Assembly (NCBI GenBank): GCA_003165315.1
Contig: PLSX01000242.1
Span: 1 to 50,408 of the forward strand
Reading direction: 5' to 3'
Source of the DNA: Acidobacteriota bacterium
GTDB taxonomy: Bacteria > Acidobacteriota > Terriglobia > UBA7540
DNA length: 50,408 nucleotides
Made by a program: the position numbers and the translations under genes. Of the stretch, positions 14,300 through 24,100 are shown piece after piece. How positions within the stretch are numbered: the first letter of the stretch is position 1; every line of letters starts with the position of its first letter. The notes beneath the pieces are model-generated. The model saw nothing but the letters and a program-made list of their open reading frames with translations. It was not told the DNA's origin and searched no databases.

Positions 14300-17200
14300 T
14301 TAGAACAACAACTTTGCCCCGAACTGAATCTGCCTCGACGTGGTTGACGTGGACGTGATCACGCCCGCCGTGGGTGAAGGTCCGCCCGTGGCCGCTGTAT
14401 AGACCACCGGGTTCGGCGTGTTGAGGTTCGCCCGGTTAAACACGTTGAAGAACTCGGCGCGGAACTGCACGTGGACGCGTTCGGAAAGAGCGAACTTCTT
14501 CGCCAGGGAGAAGTCCGTTGTTGCCAAACCCGCTCCCTGAAGAATATTTCGGCCCACGTTCCCGTAAGTGCCGGCAAGGGGTTGAATGAACGCGGCGGGA
14601 TTGAAGTACTGATTGGCTCCACCCTCAATCACCGTCCCGTGAAAGTTCGGATTCCATGAAGGCCGCACAGGATTGCGGCTGTCACCGTCATTCGCCGGGT
14701 TGTAGGAGAGTTGCGGCGTAAACGGCAACCCTGATTGCAGATTCTCAATGGCGCTGAGCTGCCATCCTCCGGCCAACCGGTTCGCCCAGGGGCCGCCTTT
14801 AAACCTCTTGCCTTCTCCAAAGGGAAGGTCATAGGTGGCGTTGATGACGGCGGAGTGGCGAATGTCAAAGGAACCCCGGCCATAATCGGCGCTTAGATCG
14901 AGAGGATTGGAGGCGAAGGCTGGAGAATTTGTCGCCACGCTGGTATTCAAGCTGTCGCCATTATCCAGAGCCTTGGCAAAGGTGTAGACGCCGCGGAATT
15001 GCAGGCCGCTGCTGAAGTGGTGATTCACGTCCACTTCCAAGGCGTTGTAGGAACTGACGCCTTCGGAATACCAGTGAGTGGAGTTCGTCAGTGCGGGGTT
15101 CGCCGGAGGCGCATTCGAGGGGTTGTAAAAGGTTCCCGCCGGGTAACTTGCCGGGCAGGGCGACGCCGGGCAAATCGTTGGATTGGGAACGTTGGCGTCA
15201 ATGGACGAAATCTCGTGATATCCGTGCGAGCCAATGTAAGCAAGGGTGAACGTGGTGCTGGGCGAGAGGTACTGTTCGATGGAGAACGTGTACGATTCAA
15301 CCGCCGGTGTTTGAAGATTCGGCTGTACGCCACTGGGAACTATTTTGCCCGTCGCATAGGTTGCGTCGGGACCAATCTTCGAAAACGCAATACTCTTGGC
15401 CGCATAAACGGCGTTGAAGGGTGCAACCTGGTCCAAACGGTAATCCAACGCGTCAACCAGCGAGTAGTAGAGACCGCCACCGGCCCGAATAACGGTTTTC
15501 CTGGAGCCAAAGGGGGACCAAGCCAGGCTAGCTCGGGGGGCCGGAAGGAATTTGGCGTTGTTCACAGTAAGCGCGGAGCCGCCGATCACCGGCTGCGTCA
15601 GAAGTACTCCATTTGAGGCCGCCACATAGTTCGCCGCGCGATCATGTGCCTCATTCCAGCCCTTGGTGAATTCACCGCGGAATCCCAAACGAAGTTCCAA
15701 GCTCGGCCGCAGCTTGATGGCATCCTCGGCAAAATATGCGCCCTCAAGCGATCGCCACCCCAGGGGTGTATAAGACGGGGAATAGGTCCATGTGCTTACG
15801 TTCCCTGCCAGGAATCCGGCGAGATTGGAAAAAGAAGCTTGACCATATTGGTCCTGGAGCAAATTGCTATTGGATTGCAGCCGCTGGAACCAGGCGCCGG
15901 CGGTGATCAAATGTTTTCCATGTGTGATGCTAACCTGATCGGAAATCGTGAAAAGGTTGCGCGCCGCAGAGAGGTTGCTTCCGGCATTGGTGCCGCCATT
16001 GGTAAGCTGCGATGCCCCATTCAGCGTGGTGCCGCCGCCAACCACCACGGCGCCCACCGGCTGCCCCGCGTGAATCCATCCGCCCGGAACGGCAGAAGCG
16101 GTTCCGTCAACCCCGCTGTTGAAGTAGAAGCCGCCGCGGGAGAATCCAAAGGTGGCCTTATTAATAAAGTTGGGGGAGAAGATGTGAGTCTCGCTGGCGC
16201 TCGCAACCTGCTCACGCAGGAAAACATCCGTAATACTGAAAGGATTGGTGGTAGGTGAATTCGCTCCACTGTCATCGATGGTGTATACGGCGGCGAAGGA
16301 GTCTCTGTTAGAGATCGTTTGGTCGAGGCGAGCCGTGCCAAAATCTTCGCGAATATGCTGCCCAGGATTGCTGAATGCCTTGGCGATCCCACTGTTCGCC
16401 CCCGTCGAGGTTAAGATTTCCGGACCGTTGGCGACCGGCCACAAACCGAGTATCGGTTGAATGCTGGCCACGGCAGCAGCTCGTGAGGTGGCATCAGGAA
16501 CCAGCGTCACATCGCTCAAACCAAGTACCTGTCGAAACCCTTCGTAATTTGCGAATAGAAAGGTCTTATCTTTCTTCAAGGGGCCACCCAGGGATCCTCC
16601 AAATTCGTTGCGTTCAAAATTGGGAATCTGGCCAAAGTCGAAGAAGTTCCGTGCATCCAGGGCGCTGTTGCGAATGAACTCGTAGGCATTGCCATGCACC
16701 TGGTTCGAACCTGAAGAAGTGACGATATTAATCTGGGCGCCAGGACGTTTTCCGTATTCAGCGCCGTAGGTATCCTTTACCAGGGCGAATTCCTGGACGG
16801 CGTCCACACCTAAAAGTTGACCGCTCGCCCCGCCCGGAGTGTTATTGATCTCCGAGGCGCTGGTGAATTCAACGCCGTTCAAGAGGTAAAGGTTCTCCTG
16901 CGGGCGACGGCCGGAAACCGCGAACATGTTGCCAACGACTGAGTTCGACGTGCCTGTTCCCCCAGCCCGCTGGGACGTGTAATTAATGACGCCGGGATTC
17001 AAAGTAAGAAGCTGATCGTAACTCCGGCCATTGAGAGGCAAGTCTTTCACCTGGCGCTCGCTAACCAGGCCCGACACATCGGCGGTGCTCACATCACCTG
17101 AAAATGCCGCGGCTTCCACCTGGATTGCCTGATGGATCCCCGCGACAGCGAGGGTCAAATCAAGATTGGCGCGCTGCCCAAGCACGAGCGTTACCTCTTG

Positions 17201-17557
17201 TTCCGCCGGGTTGAAACCGTCCTTTTCAGCGGTAACGCGGTACTTCCCTACCGATAGGAGTGGGGCATAAAAGTTGCCCGCCTCATCGGTTCCAGTCGTG
17301 CGCACGGAGCCCTTCTCCGTGTTGGTAATCTTGATGCTGGCATGGGGAATACCGCTTCCACTCGCGTCAGCAACCTTGCCGGCAATAGAGGCCTCCCCCT
17401 GCGCCCGAGCAAATGGTGCTGCAAGCGATATCGCCAGGAAAAGAGCCGGCAGATGCATTTTCCATTTCCAAAGGGGATTTCGCCAATCTGCCGTTACAAG
17501 TTTTTTCCCGGCAAATGCCACAACCGGTTTCTTCGAATCTTGATCTCGCTCTTTCAT
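14300..17557 (-). CDS. Oar-like TonB-dependent outer-membrane receptor
   Basis: About 1085 residues. I prefer the ATG at 17557 (MKERDQDSKK), preceded by GGGAGA, to the first possible start 108 bases upstream. A hydrophobic export signal MHLPALFLAISLAAPFARAQ follows a charged lead. Next is a carboxypeptidase-regulatory-like domain (SIAGKVADASGSGIPHASIKITNTEKG). Then comes a plug domain (SYDQLLTLNPGVINYTS, QINIVTSSGSNQVHGNAYEFIRNSALDARNFFD). The long beta-barrel ends in QIQFGAKLLF with the terminal Phe used for outer-membrane insertion. FGGSLGGPLKKDKTFLFANYEGFRQ is a hallmark of the large acidobacterial receptor families. It should import a large or scarce substrate such as oligosaccharide or peptide. 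No glycan-binding partner gene is adjacent, so the substrate is unknown. Confidence 0.9.
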   Translation of the reverse strand: MKERDQDSKKPVVAFAGKKLVTADWRNPLWKWKMHLPALFLAISLAAPFARAQGEASIAGKVADASGSGIPHASIKITNTEKGSVRTTGTDEAGNFYAPLLSVGKYRVTAEKDGFNPAEQEVTLVLGQRANLDLTLAVAGIHQAIQVEAAAFSGDVSTADVSGLVSERQVKDLPLNGRSYDQLLTLNPGVINYTSQRAGGTGTSNSVVGNMFAVSGRRPQENLYLLNGVEFTSASEINNTPGGASGQLLGVDAVQEFALVKDTYGAEYGKRPGAQINIVTSSGSNQVHGNAYEFIRNSALDARNFFDFGQIPNFERNEFGGSLGGPLKKDKTFLFANYEGFRQVLGLSDVTLVPDATSRAAAVASIQPILGLWPVANGPEILTSTGANSGIAKAFSNPGQHIREDFGTARLDQTISNRDSFAAVYTIDDSGANSPTTNPFSITDVFLREQVASASETHIFSPNFINKATFGFSRGGFYFNSGVDGTASAVPGGWIHAGQPVGAVVVGGGTTLNGASQLTNGGTNAGSNLSAARNLFTISDQVSITHGKHLITAGAWFQRLQSNSNLLQDQYGQASFSNLAGFLAGNVSTWTYSPSYTPLGWRSLEGAYFAEDAIKLRPSLELRLGFRGEFTKGWNEAHDRAANYVAASNGVLLTQPVIGGSALTVNNAKFLPAPRASLAWSPFGSRKTVIRAGGGLYYSLVDALDYRLDQVAPFNAVYAAKSIAFSKIGPDATYATGKIVPSGVQPNLQTPAVESYTFSIEQYLSPSTTFTLAYIGSHGYHEISSIDANVPNPTICPASPCPASYPAGTFYNPSNAPPANPALTNSTHWYSEGVSSYNALEVDVNHHFSSGLQFRGVYTFAKALDNGDSLNTSVATNSPAFASNPLDLSADYGRGSFDIRHSAVINATYDLPFGEGKRFKGGPWANRLAGGWQLSAIENLQSGLPFTPQLSYNPANDGDSRNPVRPSWNPNFHGTVIEGGANQYFNPAAFIQPLAGTYGNVGRNILQGAGLATTDFSLAKKFALSERVHVQFRAEFFNVFNRANLNTPNPVVYTAATGGPSPTAGVITSTSTTSRQIQFGAKLLF

Positions 17558-18475
17558 CTCTTTTGTTTCTCCCAATGGGGGGAAGGGCATCCGATAAACC
17601 GGCACTTCCCTCGGAATTTTGCAAAACCAGGTCGGCTGCAGCTTCCTATCGAGGCCGCAAGCCAATCAAATGGAATGAGTTAGTTAATTGTTTCTACCCG
17701 CAATGCTACCGGGCTGTGATTGGAGCCGACCTATGAAACGAGAGAAGAAACAGGAGTAAATTTTGAGATGTGTTTCTTGCGTTTCCCTGCTCAACGTTCG
17801 CCAGGTCGGCTAGATACAGAGCGACCGACAACATGCTGCGCATGGCGCAGGGCGACAACAATTTTGAGCAAGAACAAGTGACATACTGTCGGTAATACTA
17901 CCCAATAACAATGATACGGTCAAGTACTTTTGATGGTGGCACCTTTAGAATTCGGAATCCGTCAAAAACGCGGCCATTGGAAGAAAGGCGAATCCAGCTT
18001 CGTTTGCTGAATCAGGGGATGGTTTGGATTCCCTCCAACTTGGGTGACCGGAGGAATAAATTCGTTTGACCGGATATCCGGATTTGGTCGCAACTGACGG
18101 GAGTGGGCACCAATGCATTTTTGCAGTGCATAATTTACGCACCTCTAAAGAGGCAATCGGATCCATTCACTACATCCACGTTTGCCACAGGGGTTCATCT
18201 GCTTTGGCAATCCGGCATCCTATTCAATCCCTATATCTATGTAAATAATAGCATTGATACTGGCAATGCAATCCCAGCCGATTCTCCCCTTTGGCCTTTT
18301 AGGCGAGTACTAGTACTTCTGGATTTTCACTAGGCCAAATGTGTGCCTAATTTCTAGCCAATACCGAGAAAGGCAGTATGTCGGTAAAAATTACAGCCAG
18401 GCTTCTCGCTTGAGAATAATTGGGCGCGGCCTTTATTCCGCGAGTTGTGGCAGCAAAATGAGGGAGTTACACCGA
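17558..18475. other. Long intergenic region between divergent genes
   Basis: About 900 bases of lower-GC sequence between the TonB receptor and lipoprotein genes, so it should contain both promoters. I found no supported gene, RNA or clear operator. The short frames present lack ribosome-binding sites and known motifs. Confidence 0.4.
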
Positions 18476-20461
18476 ATGAAACGGGGAAAGGATAATGTTA
18501 GATACAACCCTCCAAGAGTTGTTGGATTAATCTGTATTGTTATAGCCATATTCGCCACGTCGTGTGGGGCTGGGGGTAGTGGGAATCTCACAGGAGCAGA
18601 TGGCACAGCCGCACCCAGCCTTTCCCCCGCTGAAATTACTATTGCAAGCCAACCCGTCGGCGTCGCCAGCGCTCCTCAGTCTGTGATTCTCAGCAACACC
18701 GGCGGGGCCGCCTTGAGCATTACCAGTATCGCCTTCACTGGGGCCAATCCCGGCGACTTTGCCCAGACCAACAATTGCGGTCCCAGCGTAGCGGCAGGCG
18801 CCAGTTGCACGATTAACGTCAGTTTCAAGCCCACCGCGATGGGAAGCCGTGCTGCAGACCTCACCCTGAACAATGACTTCTCTTCGGGCCGAACTGGTGC
18901 GAAGATCAGCGGAACAGGGCTAGCGTCTGCCCCTGAACTCTCCCCCACGCGCCTCTCATTCACCAGTCAATCTGTGGGTGCGATCAGCGCCGCTCAAGAA
19001 ATAACTCTAAGCAACTCCGGCAACGCTGCCTTGAGCGTTTCCAGCTTCGCGGTATCCGGAGCCAACTCGAGTGATTTCAGTCAAACCAATAACTGCGGGT
19101 CTGTCGTGGAGGCGGGCGCACACTGCACGATCAGTGTGACTTTCAAACCCCTGGCAGCGGGAACTCGCACGGCCGAAGTTTCTTTCGATGACAACGCTTC
19201 CGGTAGTCCCCAAACCGTGGCTCTTTCCGGGACAATCGCCACCACAAGTGCCGGCGTTTCCCCATCAAACCTTACTTTTGCCAGCCAAACCGTGGGCGCC
19301 ACCACCGCAGCCCAGGAAATCACCGTTACCGACACGGGCAACGAGGATTTAAATATCACGGGCATCGCAGTCTCAGGATTGAATGCCACCGACTTTATCC
19401 AATCCAATAATTGCGGGTCTGTCCTAGCGGTGGGCGCCCACTGCACGATTAGCGTCTCATTCAGGCCGGCCGCAGCGGGAACCCGCACGGCAACTGTCAC
19501 GATTTCTGATAGCGCATCCGGTGGCTCACAAGCAGTCGGTCTTTCCGGAACCGGCACCGCCACACCTGCAGCCGAGGTTAGCCTTTCCCCCACCAGCGTT
19601 TCCTTTGGCAGCCAGACTGTTGGCAAGGCCAGCGCGGCGCAGTCGATCACCCTGACAAACATTGGCAACGCAGCCTTGACGATTTCCAGTGTTACAATCA
19701 CAGGTTCAAATGCCGGCGACTTTGCCCAAACCAACAATTGCGGATCCAACCTCGCGGCAGATGCCAAATGCACCATCAACGTTACCTTTACCCCGTCAGC
19801 CAGTGGAAGCCTAACGAGCTCGCTGAGCATCTCGGATAATGCGGGTGGCACGCCCCTGACAGTGAGCTTAGCCGGAACCGGCGCCAGCACTGGGGGCGGC
19901 GTTAGTCTTTCACCCACCAGTCTCGCCTTTTCCAATGAGCCAGTCGACTTGACCAGCACAGCCCAGACTGTAACCTTGACCAACAACGGCACCACAACGT
20001 TAACCATTTCCAGCCTCGCCGTCACCGGCGCCAATTCCAGTGACTTTGTGCAGAATAACAATTGCGGAAGTTCGGTGGCTGCGGGCGTCAACTGCACAAT
20101 CGTTGTGCTGTTTACTCCTTCTGCTATCGGGGCGCGCGCGGCGGCAATCAGCATCTCGGATAATGCCGCGGGCTCCCCCCAGGACGTTAACCTGTCGGGC
20201 ACGGGAAGCCACGACGTGGTTCTCTCCTGGACGGCCAGCGCGACACCCGATGTCATTGGATATAACGTCTACCGGGGAACAAAATCGGGGGGAGAAAGCT
20301 CCACACCGCTGAATTCCTCTCCTGTTAGCGGAACCAGCTATACCGACGAGAACGTAACGGCAGGAGCGGAGTACTTCTACCTGGTTACTTCGGTCACTTC
20401 TGACGGTGGAGCGCAGAGCTCGGCCTCACCCGAAACTTCCGCGATCATTCCATCGCCGTAG
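18476..20461 (+). CDS. Choice-of-anchor-D (ASH repeat) lipoprotein, 5 repeats plus Fn3
   Basis: 661 residues from the ATG at 18476, which has GAGGGAG eleven bases upstream. The N-terminus is a lipoprotein signal, ending in the lipobox IFATSCGAGG. Five repeats of about 100 residues follow. Each opens like VSPSNLTFASQTVGATTAAQ, contains NNCGS...AGAxCTIxVxFxP and ends with QxVxLSGTG, the pattern of ASPM-SPD2-Hydin/choice-of-anchor-D domains. The C-terminus is a fibronectin-III-like domain (VLSWTASATPDVIGYNVYRG). It is probably a surface-exposed adhesin or scaffold held by a lipid anchor. A longer paralogue with 12 repeats follows on the same strand. There is no enzymatic motif. Confidence 0.85.
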   Translation: MKRGKDNVRYNPPRVVGLICIVIAIFATSCGAGGSGNLTGADGTAAPSLSPAEITIASQPVGVASAPQSVILSNTGGAALSITSIAFTGANPGDFAQTNNCGPSVAAGASCTINVSFKPTAMGSRAADLTLNNDFSSGRTGAKISGTGLASAPELSPTRLSFTSQSVGAISAAQEITLSNSGNAALSVSSFAVSGANSSDFSQTNNCGSVVEAGAHCTISVTFKPLAAGTRTAEVSFDDNASGSPQTVALSGTIATTSAGVSPSNLTFASQTVGATTAAQEITVTDTGNEDLNITGIAVSGLNATDFIQSNNCGSVLAVGAHCTISVSFRPAAAGTRTATVTISDSASGGSQAVGLSGTGTATPAAEVSLSPTSVSFGSQTVGKASAAQSITLTNIGNAALTISSVTITGSNAGDFAQTNNCGSNLAADAKCTINVTFTPSASGSLTSSLSISDNAGGTPLTVSLAGTGASTGGGVSLSPTSLAFSNEPVDLTSTAQTVTLTNNGTTTLTISSLAVTGANSSDFVQNNNCGSSVAAGVNCTIVVLFTPSAIGARAAAISISDNAAGSPQDVNLSGTGSHDVVLSWTASATPDVIGYNVYRGTKSGGESSTPLNSSPVSGTSYTDENVTAGAEYFYLVTSVTSDGGAQSSASPETSAIIPSP

Positions 20462-21128
20462 CAGTTGTCTATCCGGCTAGAGTCTGGAAAAACCTAATTG
20501 GAATTCATACTTAGCGGAAAGATCGACCCCATGCATCAGTCCTATGCAGAAGGATGCCTGATTCATGGGAACCAGGTATGAAACCCATGACGCCGTTCTG
20601 GCGGGTCATATCATCGACCGCTCATCAACCGCTCCCAGACCGTGCACGTGGCAATTGGACTGCGTGACTGAAACGTGGAGGTGTCCAACCAACCCGATCC
20701 CTAAACAGGTCCCGTAAGATATGAATGTCTGTAGGCATGTGCCTCAGGCTTTGGCTACTACCGAACATGGTGCGAAATTACCCACTTTGTGGGGCATTTC
20801 TTACAGGCAGCCGGTATGGGCAAATCTGACCCCTTCCGATCTGTCTCTTTTCCAGCGCGAACTATCTCCCCGATGCAAGCTTAAAAATCAAAAATGACCT
20901 ATCTTATTGAAATAACAGCTCTTGCAGCCACGACCTGAAATACCTCAACGGTGCAATCTTTCCCTCCTTCCTCGATTGGTACCAGTACTTCCGAACTTTT
21001 ACTCGGAAGGATGCATGCCAAATAATTAGCCGATGCCGCGAACGCCAGTAAATGAGCGAGAGCATCTGGAATGGCCTCGCTCTTAAACGTTCGGATGCCG
21101 CATTCAACCTGGGAGTTAGAAGAGAATC
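20462..21128. other. Intergenic region between the two repeat lipoproteins
   Basis: About 670 bases. No gene, RNA or strong palindrome was identified. GGGAGTTAGAAGAG just before 21129 serves as ribosome-binding region for the next gene. Confidence 0.4.
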
Positions 21129-24100
21129 ATGAAACAAGACATTATGGAGATGGGAAAGGTCGCAGTTAGCCGCGGCTCCGCAATGCTTGTCAGCCTGACC
21201 GGCATTATATTGGTCATTTTGTCCACATCTTGTGGAGGTGGAGGTAGCCTGAGCCCCACAAGCGCACTGAGTGCGGCGACGCCCAGCATTTCTCCCGCCG
21301 CCCTCACCTTCACCAGCCCATCTGTCGGCGCTGCCAGTGGGGCGCAGTTGATTACTTTGACCAATTCGGGTAATACGGACTTGAGCGTCACAAGTGTTGC
21401 GGTCTCAGGCACCGATGCAAGTGACTTTGCCCAGACCAATAACTGCGGATCGAGCGTTGCGGCGGGATCCAGTTGCGCGATCAATGTAACCTTCAAACCA
21501 GTCGCGACAGGAACTCGCACCGCCACCGTCGCCGTCACCAACAGCGCCACCGTAAGTCCTCAAACAGTGACCCTTTCCGGGACAATCGCCACCACACTGG
21601 CCAGTGTTTCCCCCTCCAGTCTGTCCCTCGGAAATCAACCGCTCAGCACGGCCAGTCCGGTTCAGGCGATTACGCTGACCAATTCCGGTAATGGAGATTT
21701 GAACATTACAAGTGTTGGCGTCGCAGGCGCCAACGCCGGCGACTTTACCCAAACCAATAATTGCGGGTCAAGTGTGGCGGCAGGCGCCAACTGCACGATC
21801 AGCGTCACGTTCAAACCGGCCGCGGCGGGAACTCGCACCGCGGCTGTGATGGTCACTGACAGCGCCCCCAGCAGTCCCCAAAGCGTGGCCCTTTCCGGGA
21901 CTGGTGACGCCCCGGTTGCCAGTGTTTCCACCTCCGCTGTCGCCTTCGGGAATCAATCTGTCGGAACTGCCAGCACGCCGCAGACTGTCATCCTCACCAA
22001 TTCCGGCAACGCGGACTTGAGCCTTACCAGCATCGCTGTCTTCGGAACCAACGCCAACGATTTTGCCCAAACCAATAATTGCGGCCTTACAGTGGTTGCA
22101 GGCGCCAACTGCACGCTCAGCATCACCTTCACGCCTTCGGCCAGCGGCAGTCGTGCGGCCGCCCTTGCCATCACCGACAATGCCACCGGCAGCCCTCAAT
22201 CGGTCAGCCTTTCCGGGACTGGTATCTCCACGGTTGCCAATGTTTCCCCTTCCAGCGTACCTTTTGGAAATCAATCCGTCGGCACCGCCAGCTCAGCGCA
22301 GACTGTCACCCTCTCCAACTCCGGCAATTCGGCTTTGAGTGTTACTGGGATTGCAGTTTCCGGCGCTAACGCCAGCGATTTTGTCCAAACCAATAATTGC
22401 GGCCTTTCCGTGGCGGCGGGCGCCAACTGCACTATTAGCGTCATCTTCACACCTTCCGCCAGCGGCAGTCGTGCAGCTGCCCTTGCCATCACCGACAATG
22501 CCACTGGCAGTCCCCAAGCAGTCAGCCTTTCCGGAACTGGAACCTCCACAGTGGCCAATGTTTCTCCTTCCAGCGTCACCTTTGGGAATCAATCCGTCGG
22601 TACCTCCAGCTCGGCTCAGAGTGTCACCCTCTCCAACCCCGGCACCGCGCCACTGAGCCTTACCAGCATCGCTGTCTTCGGCGCCAATGCCAGCGACTTT
22701 GCCCAAACCAATAACTGCGGCCTTTCCCTGGCAGCAGGCGCCAACTGCACTATCAACATTACCTTCACACCCTCCGCAGCAGGCAGCCTTGCGGCCTCGC
22801 TTGCGATCACCGACAATGCCAGTGGCAGCCCTCAAGCAGTCAGTCTTTCCGGGACCGGAATGTCTACAGTCGCCAATGTTTCTCCTTCCAGCGTAATGTT
22901 TGGGAATCAATCCGTCAGCACCTCCAGCCTGGCTCAAACCGTAACTCTCTCCAACTCCGGCAACGCGGCTTTAAGTGTTACCAGGATTGCGGTGTCGGGC
23001 ACTAACGCCAGCGACTTTGTCCAAACCAATAACTGCGGATCGAGTGTGGCGGGGGGCACAAGCTGCACCATCAGCATTACCTTCACACCCACTGCCAGCG
23101 GCAGCCGTGCAGCCGTCCTTGCCATCACCGACAATGCCACTGGCAGCCCTCAATCGGTTAGTCTTTCCGGAACTGGCGCCGCGCCAGTCGCAGGTGTTTC
23201 ACCCATCGCCCTCACCTTCTCCAGCCAAGGAGTGGGCGCGACCACTACGGCACAAACGATCACCCTTACCAATTCCGGCAATGCGGCGTTGAGTGTTACC
23301 AGCATTACAGTCGCAGGAGCCAACGCGACTGACTTTGCCCAAACCAATGATTGCGGATCGAGTTTAGCCGCAGGCGTCAATTGTGCGATCAACGTGACCT
23401 TTAAGGCGGCTGCGACCGGAACTAGCACCGCAACCATCACTATCGCTGATTCCGCCACCGGCAGCCCACAGACCGTGTCGCTTTCCGGGACAATCGCCAC
23501 AACTGAAGCCAGTGTTTCCCCCACCACTCTTTCCTTTGGGGATCTATCCCTTAACACGAGCAGTGCGGTTCAGGTTCTCACTCTGACAAATACCGGCGAC
23601 GCATCCTTGAACATAACCAGCATCGCAATCGCTGGAACCAACTCCGGCGACTTTTCCAAGACTGATACATGTGGTAATTCAGTGGCGGCAGGTTCGAATT
23701 GCACCATCAGCGTCACTTTCAAGCCCACCGCAACGGGAACCCGCACCGCAGCCGTCACCGTCGCCGACAGCGGTACCAACAGCCCCCAGACCGTTGCTCT
23801 TTCCGGGACAGGCAGCGCAGCAATTGCCGCTGTTTCACCCGCCAGCGTGGCCTTCGGAAATCAATCCGTCGGCGTCACTAGCGCGGCTCAGGCGATCATA
23901 TTGACCAACTCCGGCAACATAGCCATGAGCGTCAGCAGCATCGCGCTCTCCGGCTCCAATGCCGGCGACTTTGCCCAAACCAATAGCTGCGGAGGTTCAT
24001 TGGCGGCAGGCGCCGACTGCACCATCAACGTTACCTTCACACCCTCAGCCAGTGGCAGCCGCGCCGCATCACTCAGCATCGCGGATAATGCCAGCGGCAG

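Noticed and set aside
19081..20256. Long minus-strand frame inside the 5-repeat lipoprotein gene
   Set aside because: It is the antisense shadow of a periodic, biased gene; similar frames occur in the 12-repeat gene.
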